DNA of 43,229 nucleotides from Candidatus Gastranaerophilales bacterium (GTDB lineage Bacteria; Cyanobacteriota; Vampirovibrionia; Gastranaerophilales; Gastranaerophilaceae): assembly GCA_944324425.1 (NCBI GenBank), contig CALUWE010000016.1:1-43229 (forward strand), read 5' to 3'. A program made the position numbers and the translations under genes. Positions 36,363 through 43,229 of this stretch are shown piece by piece. The stretch's first letter is position 1. Each line of letters opens with the position of its first letter. Below the pieces are notes generated by a model. That model was not told the DNA's origin. It searched no databases and was given only the letters and a program-made list of their open reading frames with translations.

Positions 36363-37976
36363 ATGAAGTTAAATTTAAAATTAAATGCGCTTTTAGCAGT
36401 CAGCCTTTGTTTTTTAACCGGCGGTCAGGCTCTTGCTTCAAGGCTTCCTGATGATGTTTTTGAATTTATTAAAAAAGAACTGCCAAATGCCACTCAAAGG
36501 TTTGATTCCGTTATTCTTTTGGATGCAAACACAATGTATGTCCCCTTGTATCCTGCAGAAAAAGCAACCGTTGACAATATTAAAATTGATTACACCTACC
36601 CCAATAACCAAACCCTAAAACAAAAACCGGAAGTTGTTATTTTAAACAACAACTATGTTTTAATGAAAATTTTTAAAGACAAAAAAGGCAATTTCACAAT
36701 TACAAAAAATGAAAACCTGCCAAATAAAGTTAAATTGGGCGTTATGCCTCAAGATATGCTTGTGCCCACAGGCTTTAAAATTCCTGAGAGCATGAAAATT
36801 ATTATGGGTGATCTTTTAATTCCGAACAGAGGAGACAACCTTTTAATTACAACATCTGATGCAACTCTTGGCAATCCTGACGATGAAGAATCGGCAGACA
36901 TTGTTCCGATGGTTGAATTAAAAGAAACAAAGACATTTATTGCAAACAACAAAACAAAATTTGTTTTGGTTTACGATAAAGGGGGAACTGTTCCTTTGTA
37001 TGAAATCAAACTTTCAGGCTTACCGAATAAAATTATAGCTTCTCCCAAAACAAAATTTGCACTTACAATGTATTTCGGCAATAAAACCGCAGAAATTATT
37101 GACCTTGTTAATGAAAGAGTTTTAACAAAAATAGATTTTGAAGATATTCCGACAGATGCAGACCTTGATGTTACAAGCCAAATAGCTTATGTTACAAGCG
37201 CTAAAGCAAATTCAATTTATATGGTTGACCTAAACAATGCAAGCTTGGCAAAAACAATCAAATCAGACAGAGCCCCGAGCAAAATTTCGGTTTCAGGCTC
37301 TGACGGAGCTTTGATTTTTAACGACAAAAATAACGAAAATATCTATATTATGGATTTAAAATCGGGAACTTACTCAATCAAAAAAATTGCAAACGTTAAA
37401 AATTTATCAAAACTTTTAATGAAAGACGGCAGAATACTTGCCCTTTCAAGAACTTTAAACAAAGCCTATATATACAGATTAAACGGTTTTGAATCGGAAA
37501 ATCCCGCAGAATTAATTGCCGAAATTGATTTGGCCGAAAAACCCACAGATGCACTGATTTATAAAGATAAGGCATTCATTTTGTCTTCCAAAGAAGGGGT
37601 TATAAACATTTACGATTTCAACCAAAATAAAATGTTAGAAACAATTGCACTCGAAAAAGACGGCTTCTATTCAAAAATGACAATTATACCCAATAAATCA
37701 AACGCTGTTGTAACGGGCATTAACACTAAAAAAATGATAATTATTGATCTTGAAAACAACAAAATGGAAAGAAAAGCAAAATCGGATATTGATGTTGCCG
37801 ATATTGTTATAATTGATAAAAACCCGCCCATAAAACCTGCTGTCGATATTAAAGAACAAAAAGAAGAACCCACGGAAGAAAGCGTTTTTGAACCTGTTAA
37901 CAACAAAAACAATGAACCTGTTCAAGAACAAACCGACACAAACAAAGAGCAGGAAGAAGCCAAAGAGGCAATTTAA
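36363..37976 (+). CDS. Exported beta-propeller-like protein with disordered C-terminal tail
   Basis: This is a 537-residue protein with a signal peptide (residues ~1-25, cleavage after ALA). From ~200 to ~470 there are repeated blade-like units of about 40 residues (for example TSQIAYVTSAKANSIYMVDL, SDGALIFNDKNNENIYIMDL, YKDKAFILSSKEGVINIYDF). These resemble YncE/WD-like propellers. The first ~180 residues are unassigned. The last ~55 residues are acidic and Pro/Glu-rich, likely flexible. It is periplasmic or surface-located; the ligand is unknown. It sits 12 bases after dnaJ and 2 bases before the methyltransferase start, so it belongs to the chaperone transcript. Confidence 0.78.
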   Translation: MKLNLKLNALLAVSLCFLTGGQALASRLPDDVFEFIKKELPNATQRFDSVILLDANTMYVPLYPAEKATVDNIKIDYTYPNNQTLKQKPEVVILNNNYVLMKIFKDKKGNFTITKNENLPNKVKLGVMPQDMLVPTGFKIPESMKIIMGDLLIPNRGDNLLITTSDATLGNPDDEESADIVPMVELKETKTFIANNKTKFVLVYDKGGTVPLYEIKLSGLPNKIIASPKTKFALTMYFGNKTAEIIDLVNERVLTKIDFEDIPTDADLDVTSQIAYVTSAKANSIYMVDLNNASLAKTIKSDRAPSKISVSGSDGALIFNDKNNENIYIMDLKSGTYSIKKIANVKNLSKLLMKDGRILALSRTLNKAYIYRLNGFESENPAELIAEIDLAEKPTDALIYKDKAFILSSKEGVINIYDFNQNKMLETIALEKDGFYSKMTIIPNKSNAVVTGINTKKMIIIDLENNKMERKAKSDIDVADIVIIDKNPPIKPAVDIKEQKEEPTEESVFEPVNNKNNEPVQEQTDTNKEQEEAKEAI

Positions 37977-37978
37977 AA

Positions 37979-38605
37979 ATGAAGTTTAAAGAAGCGCTTG
38001 ACAGAAGCAAAATTGTTCATCAGGATAAAATCGAAAAATTATTTGACGATAAAACCGCAAGCCTTCTTTTAAAATTGGAAGAAACAATTCAGGATTTTTG
38101 GAACGTAGATAGGCCAAGTGCCAATTTTCTAAACCTTTTAATTCAAATGAAAAATGTTCAATCGGCGCTTGAAATTGGCACATCAAACGGTTACAGCTCC
38201 ATTTGGCTTGCAAAAGCGCTTAAAAAAACGAAGGGCAGGCTTGTTACCTTGGAATATTGGCAAAAAAGAATGGACTTGGCCCTTGAAAATTTTAAACAAG
38301 CAAATGTAGATGATATTATAACCCCAATTGTAGGAGATGCCGTTGAAATTTTAGATGATATGAACAAGAATCATTCAATGGAATTTGATTTTATTTTTGT
38401 TGACGCCAATAAAGCTGAATATATTCAATACTTTAATTCTTTTGATTCTTTGTTAAAAAATGGCGGGGTTATTGTTGCGGATAATATTTTATCTCACTAT
38501 AAAAAAACAAAAGATTACGTTGAAACCTTATTAAATCACCCTGATTACCAAAGTCAGCTTCTTGATTTTGATGCCGGGATGCTTTTATCGTATAAGATTA
38601 AATAA
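37979..38605 (+). CDS. SAM-dependent O-methyltransferase (catechol O-methyltransferase type)
   Basis: This is a 208-residue class I methyltransferase of the Methyltransf_3 group. The SAM motif is ALEIGTSNGYSSIWLAKAL (~61-79), then LVTLEYW with the acidic residue that binds the ribose. The FDFIFVDANKAEY segment (~137-149) carries the metal-binding aspartate, and GGVIVADNIL is the last core strand with DN, the usual metal ligands. The length is typical. The substrate is probably a diol-like or phenolic compound, not identifiable here. It is the last gene of the grpE-dnaJ-propeller run and ends 4 bases from the convergent gene. Confidence 0.92.
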   Translation: MKFKEALDRSKIVHQDKIEKLFDDKTASLLLKLEETIQDFWNVDRPSANFLNLLIQMKNVQSALEIGTSNGYSSIWLAKALKKTKGRLVTLEYWQKRMDLALENFKQANVDDIITPIVGDAVEILDDMNKNHSMEFDFIFVDANKAEYIQYFNSFDSLLKNGGVIVADNILSHYKKTKDYVETLLNHPDYQSQLLDFDAGMLLSYKIK

Positions 38606-38609
38606 AAAA

Positions 38610-39959
38610 TTATGGCTTATAAATTTCTACAATATTTTTTGTAAACATGTTATTGATATTTTCTGACCGCATTATTACACGATAAACAATAAGAATGCTG
38701 TCTTTGTTGTTTAAAATATTAGCATTCTTTATAATTGAATCTTTTGTTTTAGATGCCAATTTAGGAGCCTTTTTTATTTTTTCCCGCGCATCACTGAAAA
38801 TATAATTTTCATCGTCTCCGACAATTAAGGTTTTCCCGTCATTCAACAGAAAAAATGGATTAGATGAAAACGAATAAGTAAAGGGTTTATAATATTTTTT
38901 AAGAGTTTTTCTTTCTGGATCCAAAATTTTTAATTCGTTTCTGCATTGAAATACAAATCTTTCATATGAATTATTTATGTTGCCGGGATAATCACAATAA
39001 GTAAGCCCGTCATAAAATTTTTTATTTTGAGTTTCCGGATTATACAAATATATGCCGGAATAACTCCGAACAAGTATTTCGCCGCCTTTCACACCCAAAA
39101 TTTTCTCATTATCAGGAAATTTTTTAACAAGCCTGAAATCTGATGAATATATTGAACCTGAACCGTTCGGTTCACGCAACAAAAATTTATCTTCATTTAT
39201 TACTTTGTCCGCAAAAAAGGCATCAAAAATAATAGGTTTGCTGATGCCGCTCGGCATTATAATTTGATTTATTGCGGAATCATAAATTCCAAATGCATCT
39301 TTTGCGAGGCGTTTTCCGCTTTTTGTAAATTCATAAAGAAGAAATTTACCGTTTTCAAGATTAGAAATTGCGCAAAAATTTGCATTCTTTGTCTCTAATT
39401 TTGAAACAATCTTATTGTTTTTAAAATCATAGTTTATGATTTCTTCCGCATCGGGACAGCCGAAGTCGTTTTTTGCGGCAACTCCGGTAATCACATTACC
39501 GTTATTATATATTTCTCTGAACACCAAATCATTCGGAAGAATATTCAATTCTTTTAATGAGTTTTTATTGTAATCATAAAGATATATAAGAGCTTGTCGT
39601 AAATTAGATTTATTTTCCTTAACGGAACGCTTCAATGCAATTAAAAAATTGTCATCGGAAAGTTTAACAAGATTGGGGCTAAAACCCTTAAACTCACGTT
39701 TTAGCTCATTTATTTTTTTAAAACTTTTGGTTTTTGTATCAATTAAGTTAAAAGTTATTTTGTCTGCATTTGCTTCAATATACAGGTAATTGCCGTCTTG
39801 CAGCGTAAAAGCAAAACCTTGGCCGCAATTTTTCGAAGATTCATATAAGGAAACAAAGCCGGAATTATTCATATAGGCTGTTTTCATAAGAAAGAAGCAA
39901 AAAGTGCTTGTTAATGAAAGCAGTAATAAAAAACAGGCAATATAATTTATTCTTTTCAT
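38610..39959 (-). CDS. Membrane-anchored or exported propeller-like protein, unknown function
   Basis: This is a 449-residue protein. Residues ~6-26 form a strongly hydrophobic signal anchor (YIACFLLLLSLTSTFCFFLM), possibly cleaved. The remainder has repeated beta-rich units with alternating aromatic/hydrophobic strands, such as NNGNVITGVAAKNDF, LENGKFLLYEF and NDGKTLIVGDDENYIF. These suggest a beta-propeller, but no named family is recognised. Several cysteines occur in the mature part. An AAAAGGAGAAG Shine-Dalgarno precedes the ATG. It is distinct in sequence from the plus-strand propeller next to it but may be functionally similar. Confidence 0.65.
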   Translation of the reverse strand: MKRINYIACFLLLLSLTSTFCFFLMKTAYMNNSGFVSLYESSKNCGQGFAFTLQDGNYLYIEANADKITFNLIDTKTKSFKKINELKREFKGFSPNLVKLSDDNFLIALKRSVKENKSNLRQALIYLYDYNKNSLKELNILPNDLVFREIYNNGNVITGVAAKNDFGCPDAEEIINYDFKNNKIVSKLETKNANFCAISNLENGKFLLYEFTKSGKRLAKDAFGIYDSAINQIIMPSGISKPIIFDAFFADKVINEDKFLLREPNGSGSIYSSDFRLVKKFPDNEKILGVKGGEILVRSYSGIYLYNPETQNKKFYDGLTYCDYPGNINNSYERFVFQCRNELKILDPERKTLKKYYKPFTYSFSSNPFFLLNDGKTLIVGDDENYIFSDAREKIKKAPKLASKTKDSIIKNANILNNKDSILIVYRVIMRSENINNMFTKNIVEIYKP

Positions 39960-39994
39960 ATTACACTTCTCCTTTTAATTTAATTATTATAAAT

Positions 39995-40017
39995 AAAAAA
40001 GCAGGCATATTGCCTGC
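39995..40017 (-). terminator. Intrinsic terminator of the oadG-like/transporter transcript
   Basis: The stem GCAGGCA/TGCCTGC (40001-40007 with 40011-40017), with a 3-base loop, is followed on the minus strand by TTTTTT (the A-run at 39995-40000). Confidence 0.83.
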
Positions 40018-40041
40018 TCTAAAGAGATTATTTATCTTTTA

Positions 40042-41367
40042 TTATCTTAAAAATTTTAAATAAAGATAAACCGTGCTTATTGCAAGAGATAAAAATACGA
40101 CCATTACCCCGTATTTCATAAATTTCATAAATTGAATCGGGTGTCCTTCTTTAGCTGCGTTTTCACTAACAATAACGTTTGCCGCAGCACCGATTATTGT
40201 CATGTTGCCGCCTAAGCACGCACCCAAAGATAATGCCCACCAAAGAGGATAAGCGTATGTTTCGCCCATAGCTTTTTCAATTTCAACAAGCATAGGCGCC
40301 ATGGTTGCAGTATAAGGAATATTATCTATAATACCCGAAATTATTCCTGAAGCCCAAAGAATAATCATTGTGGTTGCGGTTTGACTTCCTTCGGTTACTT
40401 TTAAAACCCAATCCGCCATAAGTTTAATGCCGCCTGAAGCTTCTAAGCCGCCGATTATAATAAATAAGCCTATGAAGAAGAAAATTGTATTCCATTCAAC
40501 ATCTCTTAAAATATCCGTCGGTTTTTCAAACAATAAAAGAACCGATGCACCAAGCATAGCGATTATACATGTTTCAATGTGAATTATATCGTGTAAAACA
40601 AAGCCTAAAATAACAAGAGCTAAAACGGCAACCGAACGATACATTAAATTGAAATCGGTTATTGTTTTTGAATTGTCAATTTTTGCAACTTCTGCCATTT
40701 TTTCTTTATCGGCTTTCAACATTTTTTTAAAGCAAAGAACAAAGAAAATAATTGCAACAATTAAAATAACCGCAACAACGCCTGTTAATTCTTTCACAAA
40801 ATCCATAAATGAAAGACCGCCTGCAGAACCTATGATGATGTTTGGGGGGTCTCCTATAAGGGTTGAGGTTCCCCCTATGTTTGATGACATAATTTCCGCA
40901 ATCAAAAAGGGAATTGGGTTAATATCCAACTTTTTAGCAATGGAAAATGTGATAGGCATAATTAAAATAACGGTAGTAACATTATCTAAAAATGCGCTTA
41001 CAGCCGCCGTAAAAACTGCAAGTGTAATTAAAACTTTAATAGGGTGTCCTTTTGTAAGCTTTAAAAGTTCATTTGCAATGTAGTTAAAAACCCCGCTTCT
41101 TGTTGATATTGAAACAATAATCATCATTGAAACAAGAAGGAAGATAACATTAAAATCCACAAAATTTACAAAATAATGAGGGTTAATAAGCCCTTCAAGA
41201 GTTTTTGTTTGGGATACAAGTCCTAAAATAATTGTAATTACTGCACCCAAAAGCGCAATTGTAACTTTAGGGATTTTTTCAAGCGCAATAAAAATGTATG
41301 CCACTAAAAGCAAACCGGCAGAAACTGCCACATTATGCGCATTTACAAATTGGTGTATAAATTCCAT
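40042..41367 (-). CDS. ArsB/NhaD-superfamily ion transporter (P-protein type)
   Basis: This is a 441-residue polytopic membrane protein with about 11-12 hydrophobic helices. The first repeat contains SAFLDNVTTVILIMPIT and then SSNIGGTSTLIGDPPNIIIGS. The second has SGIISGIIDNIPYTATMAPM and GACLGGNMTIIGAAANVI. The duplicated DN-x-T and GGT/GGN-x-T-x-IG-x-x-(P/A)N motifs are those of the ion transporter superfamily that includes NhaD, ArsB and the P protein. It could be a Na+/H+ antiporter or an anion/dicarboxylate carrier. It lies 9 bases downstream of an OadG-like small subunit, which favours a sodium-linked role. Confidence 0.9.
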   Translation of the reverse strand: MEFIHQFVNAHNVAVSAGLLLVAYIFIALEKIPKVTIALLGAVITIILGLVSQTKTLEGLINPHYFVNFVDFNVIFLLVSMMIIVSISTRSGVFNYIANELLKLTKGHPIKVLITLAVFTAAVSAFLDNVTTVILIMPITFSIAKKLDINPIPFLIAEIMSSNIGGTSTLIGDPPNIIIGSAGGLSFMDFVKELTGVVAVILIVAIIFFVLCFKKMLKADKEKMAEVAKIDNSKTITDFNLMYRSVAVLALVILGFVLHDIIHIETCIIAMLGASVLLLFEKPTDILRDVEWNTIFFFIGLFIIIGGLEASGGIKLMADWVLKVTEGSQTATTMIILWASGIISGIIDNIPYTATMAPMLVEIEKAMGETYAYPLWWALSLGACLGGNMTIIGAAANVIVSENAAKEGHPIQFMKFMKYGVMVVFLSLAISTVYLYLKFLR

Positions 41368-41376
41368 AACTTCTCC

Positions 41377-41631
41377 TTATGCTTTATGCTGATAAGCTAA
41401 AACCGCAGCAATTGCAACGGCAATTTCTTCTTCAGCACCTGTTTGTTTCTTTTGCGGTTTTGTATCACTTGGCACATCTGGTGGAAATTTAACATCAAGC
41501 CAATCTACAACCTTTTTTGTAATGTCTGTTGTAAAAACGATTAATGTTAAAAACACCATAACAATTACCATACCCACAACGGTAACGATAAGTGCCATTT
41601 GCAAATTTTGCATTAATAATTGGATATCCAT
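41377..41631 (-). CDS. OadG-like small membrane subunit (sodium-pump decarboxylase gamma chain type)
   Basis: This is an 84-residue protein with one N-terminal membrane helix (~10-33, ALIVTVVGMVIVMVFLTLIVF). A polar Pro/Lys linker follows, and the C-terminus EEEIAVAIAAVLAYQHKA matches the family's (E)-x-x-AAI-A-A-(I/V)-x-A(Y/H) end. OadG subunits stabilise biotin-dependent Na+-pumping decarboxylases (oxaloacetate, methylmalonyl-CoA). The start at 41631 is preferred over 41637 because AGGAG lies 8 rather than 2 bases upstream. No alpha or beta subunit is adjacent; the next gene is the ArsB/NhaD-type transporter. Confidence 0.77.
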   Translation of the reverse strand: MDIQLLMQNLQMALIVTVVGMVIVMVFLTLIVFTTDITKKVVDWLDVKFPPDVPSDTKPQKKQTGAEEEIAVAIAAVLAYQHKA

Positions 41632-41647
41632 TATCATTTCTCCTTTT

Positions 41648-41668
41648 GTTTAAAAATTTTTTTTAAAC
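41648..41668. other. AT-rich inverted repeat in the oadG-like gene leader
   Basis: GTTTAAAAA-TTT-TTTTTAAAC is a 9-bp stem just upstream of the Shine-Dalgarno of the oadG-like gene. It may be a leader hairpin or a regulator site, and its AT-only core makes chance possible. Confidence 0.3.
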
Positions 41669-41811
41669 ACATTAGTTGTATTTTTATTATTCTTAACCAC
41701 ATGAGTTGTCATTGTTCGCTCAAATATACTTCCCATCTGATTAAACGGCCATTTGACAAAAAACAAAAAAGTCATTTAAACTAAAAATAATCCGAACGAA
41801 ACCATCATGCC

Positions 41812-41824
41812 AACTATGATAGTT
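41812..41824. other. 13-bp perfect palindrome downstream of the activase gene
   Basis: AACTAT-G-ATAGTT lies in the 227-base gap 41638-41864, between the activase stop and the oadG-like start. The gap has no gene, no clear terminator and no convincing promoter pair. The palindrome may be an operator for the downstream transporter transcript. Confidence 0.3.
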
Positions 41825-41864
41825 AAAACACAAAAAATATTCAAACAACTAACTTGATTAATTT

Positions 41865-42530
41865 TTATTCAAATTTTTCTAAATAAATGTTGTAAAGCCC
41901 TTCAACAAGAACAAATCTGCCCAATGTTTCAACTTCCGTGAAAAATTTCAAAGCTTCAACAAAACAATTATTTTCGCAAAAGCCGCCTGACAGGTAAATT
42001 TTATTTGGTCTTTTTGTAAAATTATAAGCGTTAAATGCAACGCCTGTTATAAATTTTGAAATTGCAACTTCTGGGTTAATGCCGCTTGAAACATCGTCCA
42101 TAATTTTTTCTAAGCCGAAAATGCCGCAAGTAACAGGGTATTTTTCTTTATTCGGAACTAAATTTTGAACATCCACCCCATAGAATTTTAAAAGCATTTC
42201 TATTGTTGCCCCCGTTGCGCTTGCGCAGTTTGTGTTCCAATCCATATCTTTAAAATTGCCTTCATTAAATTGAACCCATTTAGCATCACGAGAGCCTAAA
42301 TCTAAAATAACACCGTTTTTTAAATGTTTAACACCATAAGATAGGGCAACAACTTCATTTTCATAATTTGTTTTGCTTTTGTTTGAACTGTGGCCTGTTG
42401 AATAGTTAAAATTAATTTCAAGATTTTTTAATTCAGAGGTTTTTATAACGGAATATTTTTTTTCTCCGTCATCTTTGACTTCTAAAATTTTACTGAATGT
42501 TGTTCCAGCATCTAAAAAATATAAAGTCAT
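41865..42530 (-). CDS. BadF/BadG/HgdC-family activase-like ATPase
   Basis: This is a 221-residue ASKHA-fold protein resembling the ATP-driven activators of 2-hydroxyacyl-CoA dehydratases and benzoyl-CoA reductases. The phosphate-1 loop is YFLDAGTTFSK (4-14). A second loop is YSTGHSSNKS (43-52), with E57/E59 following. The DIGGQDxK counterpart is VILDLGSRDAK (74-84). C102 in NTNCASATG and C135 in PVTCGIFGLEK sit where the activases have the two cysteines that hold the subunit-bridging [4Fe-4S] cluster. The C-terminal GGFCENNC replaces the usual GGVAKN. It is shorter than the ~255-270 of known activases. The gene overlaps the upstream partner by one base, so the pair is co-translated. Confidence 0.82.
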   Translation of the reverse strand: MTLYFLDAGTTFSKILEVKDDGEKKYSVIKTSELKNLEINFNYSTGHSSNKSKTNYENEVVALSYGVKHLKNGVILDLGSRDAKWVQFNEGNFKDMDWNTNCASATGATIEMLLKFYGVDVQNLVPNKEKYPVTCGIFGLEKIMDDVSSGINPEVAISKFITGVAFNAYNFTKRPNKIYLSGGFCENNCFVEALKFFTEVETLGRFVLVEGLYNIYLEKFE

Positions 42531-43229
42531 TATCTTAACCTCAAAAATGCTTCAATTTTAGCTTTCGTAGAATTATTCGAAATGCCGTCTATATCTACAT
42601 ATAAGCCGTTATATTTATCTGCAAGATATTTTGCCAGTTGGTTTTTAGCACAAAATGTTTGAGCAAAGAAAACCGTTTTTATGTTTGGGTTAACAAATTT
42701 TTCAAGCTCAATATCAAATGGCGCCATTTGTTCAACGCACCTCATCCAACCAAAAATGTGGGTTTCATTCGGGAATAATTCAAGAATCGATAAATCATTA
42801 GGGGGAACGCCCCAAAACCCTGCCACGGGAATTGATTTTTCAAGGTTTGAATAATCTTTTTCACTTATTATGTTATCTGTTATTAATTCAACTTTTTTTC
42901 TAAGCGGCAAATTGCTTTCTGAAATATAAACATTGTTTTTTTTATAAGTTTTTTCTTCAAATGTGGAAGTTTCAATGCTAAAACCCATATCAGATAAAAT
43001 TTCAACCGCAAAAATTGCACTGTCGCATTTATCTCTGCCTGTGGGAGCTAAAATTTTTATAATTCTTTCTTTATAAAATATGGCATTATTAAAAATGTTT
43101 TTTATGATTGAACAATAATTTACAGGCAAAATTGAAACTTGCGATTGGTTATAATCTACATCCAAATCAAGCCAAATTGCATTTTTATATTCTTCTTTTG
43201 TTTTTTTAATTAAACTTGGGTGCGGATAG
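42530..43229 (-). CDS. Unrecognised partner of the activase (cut by the right edge)
   Basis: The frame stays open to the right edge, past a TTG at 43165 with no stop. The visible part is at least 232 residues and the true start is outside the window. The visible N-terminal part reads YPHPSLIKKTKEEYKNAIWL in frame before LDVDYNQ. Later segments are IIKILAPTGRDKCDSAIFAVEIL, cited here only in its GRDKCDSAIF core, and GFWGVPPNDLSILELFP, FGWMRCVEQMAPFDIELEKF and VFFAQTFCAKNQLAKYLADK. Alternating beta strands and helices with several cysteines (Cys in NYCS, DKC, MRC, TFC) suggest an alpha/beta protein, possibly metal-binding. The one-base overlap with the activase gene suggests it is the activase's target or scaffold, like a dehydratase subunit, but I see no clear dehydratase motif. 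Confidence 0.6.
   Translation of the reverse strand, partial: YPHPSLIKKTKEEYKNAIWLDLDVDYNQSQVSILPVNYCSIIKNIFNNAIFYKERIIKILAPTGRDKCDSAIFAVEILSDMGFSIETSTFEEKTYKKNNVYISESNLPLRKKVELITDNIISEKDYSNLEKSIPVAGFWGVPPNDLSILELFPNETHIFGWMRCVEQMAPFDIELEKFVNPNIKTVFFAQTFCAKNQLAKYLADKYNGLYVDIDGISNNSTKAKIEAFLRLR

Noticed and set aside
40649-41083. Plus-strand open frame (144 codons) inside the transporter gene
   Set aside because: It is antisense to conserved membrane motifs of the transporter and has no translation signal.

Overview
The window is a low-GC (roughly one-third G+C by eye), densely packed bacterial chromosome segment using the standard bacterial code: TAA is the usual stop, TGA occurs as a stop, and GTG and TTG starts are present. 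The best-fitting source is a non-photosynthetic cyanobacterial relative of the Melainabacteria/Vampirovibrionia (order Gastranaerophilales type). This placement is an inference. It rests on the AT-rich composition, a cyanobacterial-like group 3 sigma factor next to a prepilin peptidase, a type IV pilus operon in a fermentative and oxygen-defensive gene setting (iron alcohol dehydrogenase, rubrerythrin, PerR), and several lineage-type hypothetical proteins with a short N-terminal Ser-Phe-x-Gly-like tag. No rRNA, tRNA, CRISPR array, insertion sequence or prophage was seen.

Layout. 1-5707 (minus strand): the N-terminal end of rpsE, then der-plsY-malic enzyme as an overlapping run, then a two-gene unit of a protein-kinase-like protein and a JAMM/MPN-like metallopeptidase. 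5852-8299: gyrB, divergent from that unit. 8300-8588: a gene-free gap with two minus-strand terminators and a possible small RNA. 8589-10711 (minus): a secreted GH10-like hydrolase and secG. 10849-15739 (plus): upp, a SigF-like sigma factor overlapping pilD, a small unknown protein, an iron alcohol dehydrogenase and an hsp20. 15774-20784: hemW, an isolated GlmS-like isomerase, rpsT, an orphan sugar-binding protein and rarA. 20941-22157: two lysine/alanine-rich tagged unknown proteins. 22207-24851: a GH38 alpha-mannosidase and a small coiled-coil protein. 24920-25925 (minus): perR-rubrerythrin with a Fur-type operator at its start. 26003-33056 (minus): pilP-like, pilQ, pilB, pilC and a TSCPD protein. 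33185-38605: obgE, divergent from grpE-dnaJ-secreted beta-propeller-O-methyltransferase. 38610-43229 (minus): an exported propeller-like protein, an ArsB/NhaD-type transporter with an orphan OadG-like subunit, and a BadF/HgdC-type activase with an unrecognised partner that runs off the right edge.

How the genes fit together. Three themes stand out beside the housekeeping genes: type IV pilus/secretion (sigma factor, PilD, PilB, PilC, PilQ, PilP-like); glycan use (GH38, GH10-like protein, sugar-binding protein, SIS isomerase); and anaerobic energy and redox metabolism (malic enzyme, iron alcohol dehydrogenase, OadG-like subunit, activase, PerR/rubrerythrin). The least explained parts are the kinase-like/JAMM-like pair beside gyrB, the tagged protein pair at 20941-22157, and the activase/partner pair at the right end.
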